Shown here: one piece after another, positions 34,807 through 43,342 of the stretch | Layout of the letters: the number at the start of each line of letters is the position of its first letter | Numbering within the stretch: position 1 is the first letter of the stretch | From: Roseibacillus persicicus | Lineage (GTDB): Bacteria > Verrucomicrobiota > Verrucomicrobiia > Verrucomicrobiales > Akkermansiaceae | Length of the DNA stretch: 64,000 bases | Assembly: GCF_014651675.1 (NCBI RefSeq) | Contig: NZ_BMXI01000003.1 | Location: 133,604-197,603 of the forward strand | Direction of reading: 5' to 3' | The notes under the pieces: generated by a model | The model's database searches: none | Seen by the model: only the letters and a program-made list of their open reading frames with translations | Told to the model about the DNA's origin: nothing | Made by a program: the position numbers and the translations under genes

Positions 34807-35819
34807 AACTTCTCATTCATCAATGCGCCCACGAGTTTCGAAAGCACTGGGTCCTCGTCATTTGCTTCGTCGCTTTGTTCGCCCTGGGACAACAGCAAGT
34901 GATCTCTAACTCCTCGCAGGATTGGTCCATCGCGGAATCGCTCGCTTACTTCCTGAATGCCGCTACCTTTCTACTCTTTTCCTTTCTTGTGGCGGCACCC
35001 TTTCTCGCCGACTCGCTTGCCAAGCACGACCGCCATCTCACCACCCGTCCGCTCTCCCGGACATCCCTGTATGGAGGAAAGGCTCTCTTCATCTTCGCGG
35101 GAGTCATCCTTCCCGTCCTTGTCACCAATGCGCTGGTCTCGCTCTATTTCGGCGAGATCTCTACCATTCTCCGAACTCTCACCGCCGACTGGCTACTCGT
35201 TCTCACTGCACTCGCGCTGCTTATTGCCTCCTTCACCGTGCATCAACGTTCGGCACTCACTTGCGTCCTCTCCGCTCTCCTTACCCTCTTCTTTCTAACA
35301 GGGCTCTGGGGGCTTTTTGATTGGCTTCAAAGACGCACCTTCTTCTTCCGAACCACTTGGTTCGACCTTCCCCCCACTCCCACCGCACTTTTCCTCGGCT
35401 CACTCATTTTCTCTCTAGGTCTTCTCGCGCTGGCAGCCAAGGCCATCCGCACCCCTATCAGATGGCCACACCTTTTTCTTCTTCAGTTCGGTCTTTGTCT
35501 CGTCACCCTCTTCGCGGTCAACCAACTCTCTCGACACGATTTTCGACCCCCACTCCCCCATCAGAAGGAAGTCGCTCACATTCTCCTGCAGTCGGAACAG
35601 CCCATTGAAGTTCAAACCCGCTTCGGTGAATTCGTCCCGCCTATCAATCGACAACCGGTGGCGATATCACTGCCTCCTACGATTCAAGAAAAGCTCGCCA
35701 GTCGCTTTCCCTTTGCGGACTTCACCTACTTCGCCCTGTATTCGACCCGATCGACTCTGCGTCGCTTGAGCTATCTCCCGGTTTCACCCGCCTCATCCAA
35801 AAGGATTTCCCCCAAGTAA
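34803..35819 (+). CDS. ABC permease, N-terminal part of a probably frameshifted gene
   Basis: 338 residues with about six transmembrane segments (residues ~15-240: HWVLVICFVALFALG, FLLFSFLVAAPFLADSLA, FIFAGVILPVLVTNALV, LLVLTALALLIAS, and two more), then the start of a soluble region. The frame ends LPVSPASSKRISPK-stop. However, from about 35735 onward the -1 frame reads protein-like sequence (RPVFDPIDSASLELSPGFTR, LIQKDFPQVKTLVPISEM) that runs straight into the next ORF at 35843. The paralogue at 37291-39660 has the membrane and soluble parts in one 789-residue chain. So this and the next ORF were most likely one gene, broken by a one-base change at ~35700-35745 or joined by frameshifting. 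Confidence 0.8.
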   Translation: MKLLIHQCAHEFRKHWVLVICFVALFALGQQQVISNSSQDWSIAESLAYFLNAATFLLFSFLVAAPFLADSLAKHDRHLTTRPLSRTSLYGGKALFIFAGVILPVLVTNALVSLYFGEISTILRTLTADWLLVLTALALLIASFTVHQRSALTCVLSALLTLFFLTGLWGLFDWLQRRTFFFRTTWFDLPPTPTALFLGSLIFSLGLLALAAKAIRTPIRWPHLFLLQFGLCLVTLFAVNQLSRHDFRPPLPHQKEVAHILLQSEQPIEVQTRFGEFVPPINRQPVAISLPPTIQEKLASRFPFADFTYFALYSTRSTLRRLSYLPVSPASSKRISPK

Positions 35820-35842
35820 AAACCCTTGTCCCAATTTCCGAA

Positions 35843-37291
35843 ATGACAAAAGGAAAGTGGCACAACAGCAGGTCCTTCTTCGACCCCTTCCCAACCCGAG
35901 AAACAGTCACCGATACGGGGTTCGATCTCCCGGTGGGAAATTGGACAACGAAGGCCATCATCCCCTTGGGTTCCGACTCTCCCAATCGGAGAAGTGCTCT
36001 GCGTCTCCTCAACTACGAATGGAGGGAGGACAGACACTTCGAGGTAACCCTCCAACAGAGCCATGTCCCGACCCTCCTTCTCAATCCCGAAAGAGTCATC
36101 GCAGCCTCCCCCGACTACCTTTGTGGAGTCTATCTCCCCGAGCACCAGCTCATTCAGTTCGGGCGAATCATAAGGGACAATCTCGCGATTCATTCCAATC
36201 TTTTCTATCGCAATCAACTTCGCATCTACTTCGACGATCTCCCCAAAGGTTCCTTCCAGGCCAAGGAAGCCCAACTCGTTATCTTCCACTCAACTGAAAT
36301 CGGAGCCGTTTCGATTCCCTTTCAAAAAGTTTTCCCCGCCTTTGTTCCGAGTGGACGAAATCACCGCAAGCAGTGGACTAAACCTGACGAAAAACTCTAC
36401 CACAGTGGCGAACTGGCACTTTGGATTCGCAAGCACCGTCCCTCGCCCGAGGCCTCGCCAAGTGAGGTCACCCGCTTTCTCGAGGATTACGCACGATTGG
36501 ATTTCTTTTCTCACCAGCAGTTTTTCTGGGAGATAGAGAGGATCGCGCCCTTGTTCGCCCCCCTAGTAGAAAATCACTTGCCACTGTTTCTCAACCAGAT
36601 TGCTGTCTTCGATCATCACTCGGGCCACAATCGGGTCTTCGCGCGCGCGATCTCCTTGGGGGCGACTCCCGAGCAAAAACAAGCAGTCGTCGAGGCTGCC
36701 TGGAAGACCCCCTTGCTGATGAACTGCTTGCTCGAGCGCGGATGGTATCAGGAAGGTGAAAAGGTCTTCCGAAAGCATCTCCTCAAGATGAATAGCGGTT
36801 CCGAATATCAACTCGCTGCATTGAGAGGCTTGCTCGCTGGGAAAAATCCGTCGAATGACCGCCTTCTCCTCGAACTGGTCGCAGAATACCCGTCCTCTCA
36901 TTTCCTTCATCACATTGTTCGCACCCCTCACCTAAATGATGCGCTTCAGAAGTCCTCTCTTTCGACCTGGCAGCCCCCTCTCTTCGCCCTCCCTCCCTCC
37001 CGAACCTCAGAGAGTCTGCCTCCCAAGCTCACCCTCGCGCTCACGCTCGGCGACGAAAACGCCCTCCCCGACCTCTTCGCAATTCTTCGCTTTGCGCGGA
37101 AGACTGATCGTAGTGCGAGTATCGAGAATCATCTGCAAGGCTTATTCCTACCTCCCAACAACCTCCCTGACCTTCTCGATAACCAAGAATTGATAGGCTG
37201 GATCCTAAAACATGATCCTGCCGACTTCCAGTTCGATCCCGTCCTCCGACGTTTCATCCTCCGCTCTAACAACTCTAAGAATTCAAACTGA
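35843..37291 (+). CDS. C-terminal part of the frameshifted ABC permease (helical-repeat region)
   Basis: 482 residues from the first ATG, but the same frame is open and protein-like upstream to at least 35735, so the ATG is probably an internal Met. The first ~170 residues are beta-rich (FEVTLQQSHVPTLLLN, LRIYFDDLPKGSF). The rest is helical and contains HEAT-like units (EYQLAALRGLLAGKNPSNDRLLLE and neighbours). The C-terminal residues DFQFDPVLRRFIL parallel RLQFDSQRQRFVL of the 789-residue paralogue. It has no transmembrane segment of its own. The last base of its stop codon is the first base of the next start codon (TGATG), so all genes of the operon are coupled. Confidence 0.75.
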   Translation: MTKGKWHNSRSFFDPFPTRETVTDTGFDLPVGNWTTKAIIPLGSDSPNRRSALRLLNYEWREDRHFEVTLQQSHVPTLLLNPERVIAASPDYLCGVYLPEHQLIQFGRIIRDNLAIHSNLFYRNQLRIYFDDLPKGSFQAKEAQLVIFHSTEIGAVSIPFQKVFPAFVPSGRNHRKQWTKPDEKLYHSGELALWIRKHRPSPEASPSEVTRFLEDYARLDFFSHQQFFWEIERIAPLFAPLVENHLPLFLNQIAVFDHHSGHNRVFARAISLGATPEQKQAVVEAAWKTPLLMNCLLERGWYQEGEKVFRKHLLKMNSGSEYQLAALRGLLAGKNPSNDRLLLELVAEYPSSHFLHHIVRTPHLNDALQKSSLSTWQPPLFALPPSRTSESLPPKLTLALTLGDENALPDLFAILRFARKTDRSASIENHLQGLFLPPNNLPDLLDNQELIGWILKHDPADFQFDPVLRRFILRSNNSKNSN

Positions 37292-39660
37292 TGACGACTT
37301 TCTTCAATCAATGGAAATGGGATTTCCGGAGAATTTTCCCCCTTTGGGGCCCGTGGATACTCTCACTCCTTCTCATCGGGGTAGGTAGATATATGGCGCT
37401 GGACGATGATACAAACTACTCCTCTTTACAGATTCTGTGGCTCAGGTCGCTCGACTCATTCGTCACCTTGATCGGCGCCCTCTTGACTTTCCTGGCTCTC
37501 TTCACCACGCCCTTCGGCGAGGAGTGTCACCATTGGCGAACCTTGCCAATTTACTCGTCTAAGCTCGTTTGGGAAAAGGCGACCTTCCTCATTCTCCTGA
37601 TCATCCTCCCCCTCATCGCCTTCTTCACTCTTCCCTTAGCCTTCTTCATTCCCAGTTGGGTCTTCGTTCAACAGTCCTCTCTTCTCGTTACCGCATTCAG
37701 TTTCTATCTCATTTCCTGGGTCGCTCTTCTGTGTGGAATCTCCCCCCGACCGGTCGTCGTCTTGTTTTGGGCTTTTGGAGCCATCGTCACCTTCATTGCC
37801 ATTCAGACCGGGCTCGGCCTCCTTCTCAACCCCGGACCTCCCCGTTTGCGAATCTCTGAATCTCCCTTGCGCCCCCTGCTGCTATCGAGCGCTTTGCTTT
37901 TGATCGCCTGGATTGCGACAGCCCGTTACCGAAAGCCAAAGTTTGCCACCTACTTGGCAGTCCTCGCCCTCATGGTCTACTCCACCAGTGGACTGCTGTG
38001 GAATTTTCGCTACTTTAAGCCCCGCGAACCCAATGAGATCGCGCCTCAGAAACTCGACCTCAGGGTGCTTGCCGAGAACGAGCAGCCAAGTCCGGAGGAA
38101 GTGCGAATCGCACCCCAGTTCGCGGCCAAGGTTCCGTTTGGGCAAATGCTCATGCCCTACCGTGTCGACTGCTCCACCGATGGCTCCCGAATCTCCAAGA
38201 GCATCAAGAATCGGCTCCAGCTTTCTCCCCAACTGGCGCGCATCCTTCCTGCCCAGTTGAATACCGATCACCTGATTGCCGACGACTGCATCCTCCCCAG
38301 CGAATGGACCAACCAAATCCCTGTCCCCATCGATCTCAAGGGTTCCTACCTCGGCATCTTAATCAAACCAGAGCTAGTGGCAACTCTCCCTTTGCAAAGA
38401 CAAGTAACCCGTCTCATTGACGACAGCACCCGATTGAAAGTGATCTCAATCGACGAAGATGAAGGCAACTTGAGGCTTCACTTATCAGGTCTCCTCACCT
38501 CCTTGGAACGCCACCAATACGACGAATTTCCTGATTCCAACTCGCTATCAATTACCCAGAATCCCCTCGGTCTTTTGCTAAAGGACTCCGCCACCGGCAC
38601 CCTATATCAATGCCCTTATCAATTCGTAGGCATGAACCACAGCTCGAGCCCGATTCGAAAAGCCAAGTTCTCCTGCACACTCAGCGAAGAGGACCTGCGC
38701 TCTCTTCAAGCGCAGTATCCCTCTCAAAACCTCTTCTCTCAGTTAGAGCTTCTTGTGTTCACCTACCAACAGGTGGGGTCAGTGCAAGGCAACTTTGCGC
38801 GTGAAAACTGGCGTCCTTTCGGCACTAGCCCAGAGAAGCCACAGGAAACCGATAACGATGAAAAAATCAGATGGTCCATTGCGGAGCTGCCTCAGCAAGC
38901 ATCCCAAAGCGAAGTCGCAGACTACCTCGACAGCATTCTCTATGACTTGCCGGATCGCCCTGACAAATCGGAACTCTTCTTGGCTAAACAAAAATACGCC
39001 GCGGTCGGAGAAGAGCACCTTGCCAGCTTGATCAATCACCTTCCAGTCTTCCCACCAGCGCAACAACTCGCACATCAAACGGTCAAGCGGCATGCCAATG
39101 AAACCCACCTCCCAGCCCTTCTAACAGCCCTCCAGCGCGACCCGTCTCTAGCCAATCTCTTCTCGGAGAAAGGATGGTCCCAAGAAGCGGCGCCCGTTCT
39201 AACTGAACTGATTCGAAACCGAGTCCCCATCCCCGACGACTCCATCGCAGAGGTCATTGTCATCGTGGCTTCCCAAGAAGATCCCGCAACCTATCCGGAC
39301 CTCGCCTGGCTCTTTACGCAAGCGGGATACAAGCACGCCGAGTTGGCAAAAGTGCTCGAGGAGCTCCCCGGCTTCCCCCTCGCAGAGACCATTGAGCAAG
39401 CCTGGCTCGTCCACCTCCATGCCCGAAAGGCCAATCCTGAAGAATTGGGATACCTCGCGGCCAAGCAGGGAAATCGCGAGGCCCTTCGCCGCCTCATCAC
39501 CTCCGTGGTGCTCGAAGAATCCGCCTCACACTCGGGCCGCTACAAGTGGCTGGAGAAAGTCATCGACGAGAATTATGGTGAAGACCTCGCAGACTGGAGC
39601 CACCAGAACTTCGAACGACTCCAGTTCGACTCCCAGCGCCAACGCTTCGTCCTCCCCTAG
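37291..39660 (+). CDS. ABC permease with large soluble C-terminal region
   Basis: A 789-residue protein with about seven transmembrane segments in residues 15-235 (PLWGPWILSLLLIGVGRYMA, LDSFVTLIGALLTFLALFTT, ATFLILLIILPLIAFFTLPL, and others). A beta-rich region follows (about 250-500). A C-terminal helical-repeat region of ~280 residues (LPALLTALQRDPSLANLFSE, YPDLAWLFTQAGYKHAELAK) has HEAT/TPR-like periodicity. It is the last gene of the GntR-ABC operon and a paralogue of the split permease before it; the two probably form a heterodimeric channel with the 33883 ATPase. Substrate unknown. The very large soluble part is unusual for ABC-2 permeases. Confidence 0.78.
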   Translation: MTTFFNQWKWDFRRIFPLWGPWILSLLLIGVGRYMALDDDTNYSSLQILWLRSLDSFVTLIGALLTFLALFTTPFGEECHHWRTLPIYSSKLVWEKATFLILLIILPLIAFFTLPLAFFIPSWVFVQQSSLLVTAFSFYLISWVALLCGISPRPVVVLFWAFGAIVTFIAIQTGLGLLLNPGPPRLRISESPLRPLLLSSALLLIAWIATARYRKPKFATYLAVLALMVYSTSGLLWNFRYFKPREPNEIAPQKLDLRVLAENEQPSPEEVRIAPQFAAKVPFGQMLMPYRVDCSTDGSRISKSIKNRLQLSPQLARILPAQLNTDHLIADDCILPSEWTNQIPVPIDLKGSYLGILIKPELVATLPLQRQVTRLIDDSTRLKVISIDEDEGNLRLHLSGLLTSLERHQYDEFPDSNSLSITQNPLGLLLKDSATGTLYQCPYQFVGMNHSSSPIRKAKFSCTLSEEDLRSLQAQYPSQNLFSQLELLVFTYQQVGSVQGNFARENWRPFGTSPEKPQETDNDEKIRWSIAELPQQASQSEVADYLDSILYDLPDRPDKSELFLAKQKYAAVGEEHLASLINHLPVFPPAQQLAHQTVKRHANETHLPALLTALQRDPSLANLFSEKGWSQEAAPVLTELIRNRVPIPDDSIAEVIVIVASQEDPATYPDLAWLFTQAGYKHAELAKVLEELPGFPLAETIEQAWLVHLHARKANPEELGYLAAKQGNREALRRLITSVVLEESASHSGRYKWLEKVIDENYGEDLADWSHQNFERLQFDSQRQRFVLP

Positions 39661-39661
39661 C

Positions 39662-40048
39662 CTACGACTGTTCTTCGGGCAGAGAAGGGAAGCGGGAGAG
39701 GAGGAAGGAGGTGGTTTTGCGGGCGGTGTTTTGCAGGGCAACCGCTTCTTTCTCCAAAGGAGTTTGGCGAAAGACTTTCTGGGGAGAGATGGTGGGAACC
39801 GATAATGAGGCGTTCGCTTCGACCGTCTGCCGTGCGCCGGATTCACTCGGCAGGGATGGGCTCGAAATTTTCCACATCACCGCAACAACGATCACATGGA
39901 CCGCAACCGTCGCGCAAGAAAGCCAAGCGGCAAAGGGACGCTTCTTACCCTGAGGCAGGTTGGCTTGAATTCGGGTATCCAGTCCCGGGCGGGGCACTTC
40001 CTGAGGGTGCTCTTGGCGAAGGTGATTCTCGAGGTCTGACAGATTCAT
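39662..40048 (-). CDS. Small single-pass membrane protein, probable anti-sigma partner
   Basis: A 128-residue protein with a short cytoplasmic N-terminus (MNLSDLENHLRQEHPQEV), one transmembrane helix (AWLSCATVAVHVIVVAVMW, about residues 41-59) and a disordered extracytoplasmic tail. Its start overlaps the end of the ECF sigma gene (ATGA), the usual position of an anti-sigma factor. It lacks a clear zinc-binding (ZAS) motif, so the role is inferred from position. Convergent with the permease gene, two bases apart. Confidence 0.65.
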   Translation of the reverse strand: MNLSDLENHLRQEHPQEVPRPGLDTRIQANLPQGKKRPFAAWLSCATVAVHVIVVAVMWKISSPSLPSESGARQTVEANASLSVPTISPQKVFRQTPLEKEAVALQNTARKTTSFLLSRFPSLPEEQS

Positions 40049-40611
40049 GGGCTAATGGATTCGGGGTGAAGCTGGGTTTGGGGAATGAGTTCGGCGGGGT
40101 CTATTTTTTCCCGCAAGGTGGCGCGGGCACGGTGGAGGAGAACCTTGGTGGCGGATTCTGACTTCTGAATCGAACAAGCGATTTCACCTAAAGGCAGATC
40201 CTCTCTGTATTGCAACCAAAGGGCAGTGAAAGCGACGGGCTTGAGGTGGAGTCGGGCGAGATGCCAGAGGTGGGGACCCAAGTGCCGGTCCCCTTCAGCA
40301 TCGACCAAACTTTCGGCTGGCGGAAGAGGCTCGGCGGGCTTCTTTTTCCTCCAGGCCCGAATCGCCTCGCGCCGTGCAATGGTGTAGAGCCAGGGAAGAA
40401 AACACTGCGAGGAATCATAACGAGCAATGGACTTAAAAACGCGCAGAAAAGTTTCCTGGGTATAGTCCTCGGCATCCTGGGTCGCATTCCCCGAGCTGCG
40501 ATGAAAGGCGAAGATGCGCTTGTGATGCCGGGTCACGAGTACGTTGAAAGCCGCGCGGTCTCCTTTTTGAGCACGCGCGGCGAGTTCTTCGTCTGATTCC
40601 GGATTCGACAA
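40045..40611 (-). CDS. ECF-family RNA polymerase sigma factor
   Basis: A 188-residue ECF sigma factor. Region 2: DEELAARAQKGDRAAFNVLVTRHHKRIFAFHRSSGNATQDAEDYTQETFLRVFKSIARYD, then FLPWLYTIARREAIRAWRKKK. Region 4: LKPVAFTALWLQYREDLPLGEIACSIQKSESATKVLLHRARATLREKI. It is preceded 10 bases upstream by a secreted-protein gene and followed by an overlapping membrane-protein gene, so the three are likely one operon and the sigma factor may be controlled by the membrane protein. Confidence 0.9.
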   Translation of the reverse strand: MSNPESDEELAARAQKGDRAAFNVLVTRHHKRIFAFHRSSGNATQDAEDYTQETFLRVFKSIARYDSSQCFLPWLYTIARREAIRAWRKKKPAEPLPPAESLVDAEGDRHLGPHLWHLARLHLKPVAFTALWLQYREDLPLGEIACSIQKSESATKVLLHRARATLREKIDPAELIPQTQLHPESISP

Positions 40612-40620
40612 GTCTGCGGA

Positions 40621-41487
40621 CTACTCTTTCAAGGTCTGGAGGTATTCCAAGAGGCCGACCAGATGCTTGGAAGGCATCTTGACGGTAGCAACGACCTTGG
40701 TCTTGTCGTCGCCTTGCGCAACCTCACTCTCGAGGCCGTAGTCATCGATGGCAGGAATGCTCCCTTCGACCATAGCCAGCAAACCATCGACCATTCGGCT
40801 CATTCGTTTGGCGAGCTTGGCGTCATCAGTCGAAATCTTGAGCGTGGCGATCATGGCTTCTTCCGCTTCGTCCATTCGCATGGTCACCGACTTGGCCTCT
40901 TTGAAGATCTCCATGTCTTCATCTTCAATCTCCATCTTCGAGAGATTGGCGAGACCGAACATCAGAGGAGCACCCTCCGCGTCTCCCTTGCCCATGGGCT
41001 CCTTGACCCCTGCGAAAACGTCCAAGGCATGCTTGAGGTGCTTGGTTTTTTCCGAAATGGCCAAAAGGTCGGCCTTCACGAAGACACCATGCTGGGTTTT
41101 GCCTTTGTCGTCCCAGCTATGAACCTGAAAGCCCTGATAGTCGCTCACTTCATGCTCATCCGCTCCACCTATCACATCCACCAAATGCGCCCGATCGAAC
41201 TCGCCATGAATGAGTACCACCGCATTGTCACCCTCACCAAACAGCGTCACGGCAGCCAGGTCTTCCATGGGATCGAAGGCAAAGATTCGGGTCATCGCCT
41301 TCAACTCTTTCCCGGCTTCTTGCTCCACCAGTGCTTTCAGCTCTTCGCCGATTTCGGTCGTGCGCACGGCATCGACATCAGCGTGAAGATACCATTGGGC
41401 GGCAGCGGGAATCTGGTCGAAGTCAATAGGGGAAGCGAAGTTGCTGGCGGTGAGGGCCGCGAGAGTGAGCAGTGTCTTTTTCATCAT
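40621..41487 (-). CDS. Secreted protein of unknown function upstream of an ECF sigma gene
   Basis: About 288 residues with signal peptide (MKKTLLTLAALTASNFASP). The mature part alternates beta and helix (AQWYLHADVDAVRTTEIGEEL, DNAVVLIHGEFDRAHL, GFQVHSWDD) and resembles uncharacterised periplasmic proteins found with ECF sigma genes in this phylum; I do not know a named function. It is first in a three-gene operon with the sigma factor and its membrane partner. The frame has two adjacent ATG codons (41487, 41484); either gives the same signal peptide. Confidence 0.75.
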   Translation of the reverse strand: MMKKTLLTLAALTASNFASPIDFDQIPAAAQWYLHADVDAVRTTEIGEELKALVEQEAGKELKAMTRIFAFDPMEDLAAVTLFGEGDNAVVLIHGEFDRAHLVDVIGGADEHEVSDYQGFQVHSWDDKGKTQHGVFVKADLLAISEKTKHLKHALDVFAGVKEPMGKGDAEGAPLMFGLANLSKMEIEDEDMEIFKEAKSVTMRMDEAEEAMIATLKISTDDAKLAKRMSRMVDGLLAMVEGSIPAIDDYGLESEVAQGDDKTKVVATVKMPSKHLVGLLEYLQTLKE

Positions 41488-41644
41488 AACAACCAAGACT
41501 AACCTTCCCCGCCGGACGAGGTTACATTTGCGGAATCATTTTTTCCTAAAGGAAGAACCATCGCTGCACCCGATGAGCGATTTCGGGCTTTAGAACTTGA
41601 TCTTTCACTCGTTTGAACAACTATTCAGAGTAACACTTCTCTCT

Positions 41645-42958
41645 GTGGACCTCAAAAACAAACTCTCAATTCTCGCCGATGCGGCGAAGTATGATGCTTC
41701 CTGCGCGAGTAGCGGTACTGACAAGCGGGATTCTTCGGGAAAGAATTCCAAAGCCTTGGGCTCATCAGGCGGAGCGGGGATTTGTCACAGCTACGCTCCG
41801 GACGGACGTTGTATTTCTTTGCTGAAAATCCTGCTTACCAATGCCTGCATCTACGATTGCCACTACTGCATCAACCGGCGTTCCAGCGATACTCCCCGTG
41901 CCCGTTTCACTCCCCAAGAGGTGGTGAAATTGACCTTGGACTTTTATAAACGAAACTACATCGAAGGGCTTTTTCTCAGCTCGGGAATCATTCGCAATCC
42001 CGACTACACGATGGAGCAGGTGGTGGAGATCGCCCGCAGTCTGCGGGTGGACCACCAGTTTCGCGGTTACATTCATCTCAAGACCATCCCCGAGGCTTCG
42101 CAGGAATTGATCGAGGCGGCGGGCAAATACGCGGATCGCATCAGCATCAATATTGAACTGCCAACCCAAAAGAGTCTTGAGACCTTGGCCCCGGAAAAAA
42201 ATTTGCGCCGCACGCGCCAAGCCATGGGAGGCATTCGATTGCGGATTGAGGAAAACAAAGAGGCCCGCCGTGACAAGACGGTCTCCCGCGCCAGCAAGCC
42301 CGCCGCCTTTTCCCCGGCAGGCCAGTCGACGCAAATGATCATCGGAGCCGATGAGGCCAACGACCACGAGATTCTTCACCGAAGTAACGACCTGTATAGT
42401 AGTTACAAGCTACGGCGGGTCTACTACTCGGCCTACAGCCCGATTCCTGACTCCTCACCGATTCTCCCCGCCAAATCGCCGCCTCTCATTCGCGAACATC
42501 GACTCTATCAGGCCGACTGGTTGTTGCGGTTCTATGGATACTCGGTCGGCGAGATTGCCAATGCGGAACATCCCACGCTCGACCTCGAGATGGACCCCAA
42601 GCTCTCTTGGGCCTTGCGCAATCGCACCTTGTTTCCAGTCGATATCAACCGGGCCCCCAAGGACACTCTGCTCCGTATTCCCGGAATCGGGGTGAGGTCG
42701 GTCCAGCGGATTCTGACCAGCCGCAGGCATCACGCTCTCCGCTTGCAAGACCTGCAAACGCTCGGAGTTTCGCTCAAGAAGTGTCGACCGTTTCTCACCA
42801 CCCTCGATTATCACCCCGCGCCGAGCCTGTTAGAGGGAGATCAGTTGAGGCGACTCTTTCTTCCCCCACCCGCCCAGCTGGAGTTGGACTTCGCCAGCAA
42901 GACAGAGCCCAAAACAACTCCAGAGATCGCAAAAAGCGCAGCTACCGGCGAACTTTAA
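41645..42958 (+). CDS. Putative DNA modification/repair radical SAM protein
   Basis: A 437-residue radical SAM protein of the group linked to UdgX (TIGR03916). The family start DLKNKLSILADAAKYDASCASSG is exact. The 4Fe-4S motif is TNACIYDCHYCINRRSSDTP (CxxxCxxC). A central QSTQMIIGADEANDHEIL is also conserved. A C-terminal helix-hairpin-helix (INRAPKDTLLRIPGIGVRSVQRIL) suggests DNA binding. Its reaction is unknown. Its usual partners, DUF4130 and UdgX, are encoded as a fusion 5.7 kb downstream at 48630. The open frame begins at a TTG at 41597, but the GTG at 41645 matches the family's N-terminus. Confidence 0.9.
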   Translation: MDLKNKLSILADAAKYDASCASSGTDKRDSSGKNSKALGSSGGAGICHSYAPDGRCISLLKILLTNACIYDCHYCINRRSSDTPRARFTPQEVVKLTLDFYKRNYIEGLFLSSGIIRNPDYTMEQVVEIARSLRVDHQFRGYIHLKTIPEASQELIEAAGKYADRISINIELPTQKSLETLAPEKNLRRTRQAMGGIRLRIEENKEARRDKTVSRASKPAAFSPAGQSTQMIIGADEANDHEILHRSNDLYSSYKLRRVYYSAYSPIPDSSPILPAKSPPLIREHRLYQADWLLRFYGYSVGEIANAEHPTLDLEMDPKLSWALRNRTLFPVDINRAPKDTLLRIPGIGVRSVQRILTSRRHHALRLQDLQTLGVSLKKCRPFLTTLDYHPAPSLLEGDQLRRLFLPPPAQLELDFASKTEPKTTPEIAKSAATGEL

Positions 42959-42969
42959 GGGAGCCTGCA

Positions 42970-43342
42970 CATTCCGCTCCTTGGGCAGAGCCTTGGGGTC
43001 TCATAGCCTTCGTCGGAAAAGGTTCGTGGCTGACGGTTCGGCTTGAACGAACCGTCCCAGGGACAGGCATGTCCCTGCTCCATCGTTAGGGCTGTTTTGA
43101 TAAAACAGCCGCGAAGGTTCGGGGAAGGTCCCCAGGCCTCCAGCCGTCGTCCGTGAGATGGTGAGGCGAACGGCCCTCAACTCTCGCGGTCCTTTTGCAA
43201 AAAGGACCCTACCGGAGCAGGGACATTTCGGTCTTTGGGCAGAGCCTTGGGGTCTCAGAGCCTTCGTCGGAAAGGGGTCGTGGCTGACGGTTCGGCTTGG
43301 ACGAACCGTCCCAGGGACAGGAATGTCCCTGCTCCATTGTTA
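42970..43342. repeat. Palindrome-rich direct repeats between the radical SAM gene and the hydroxyproline operon
   Basis: Two ~117-bp direct repeats (42972-43087 and 43226-43342, offset 254) are over 90% alike by eye. Each holds a perfect 9-bp hairpin (GACGGTTCG / CGAACCGTC) and, in the first copy, a perfect 8-bp hairpin (CAGGGACA / TGTCCCTG; one mismatch change in the second). Between them lie two 21-base hairpins of the same geometry: GGCTGTTTT-GAT-AAAACAGCC (43090-43110) and GGTCCTTTT-GCA-AAAAGGACC (43188-43208). GGAGCAGGGACAT at 43214 is an inverted copy of the end of the direct repeat. No gene is seen. It looks like a REP- or MITE-like family, and the second repeat overlaps the end of the next gene. 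Confidence 0.8.

Noticed and set aside
35700-35760. Programmed -1 frameshift site in the split permease
   Set aside because: No canonical slippery heptamer or clear downstream structure was seen; mutation or sequencing error is the simpler explanation. Kept as a finding for the split itself only.
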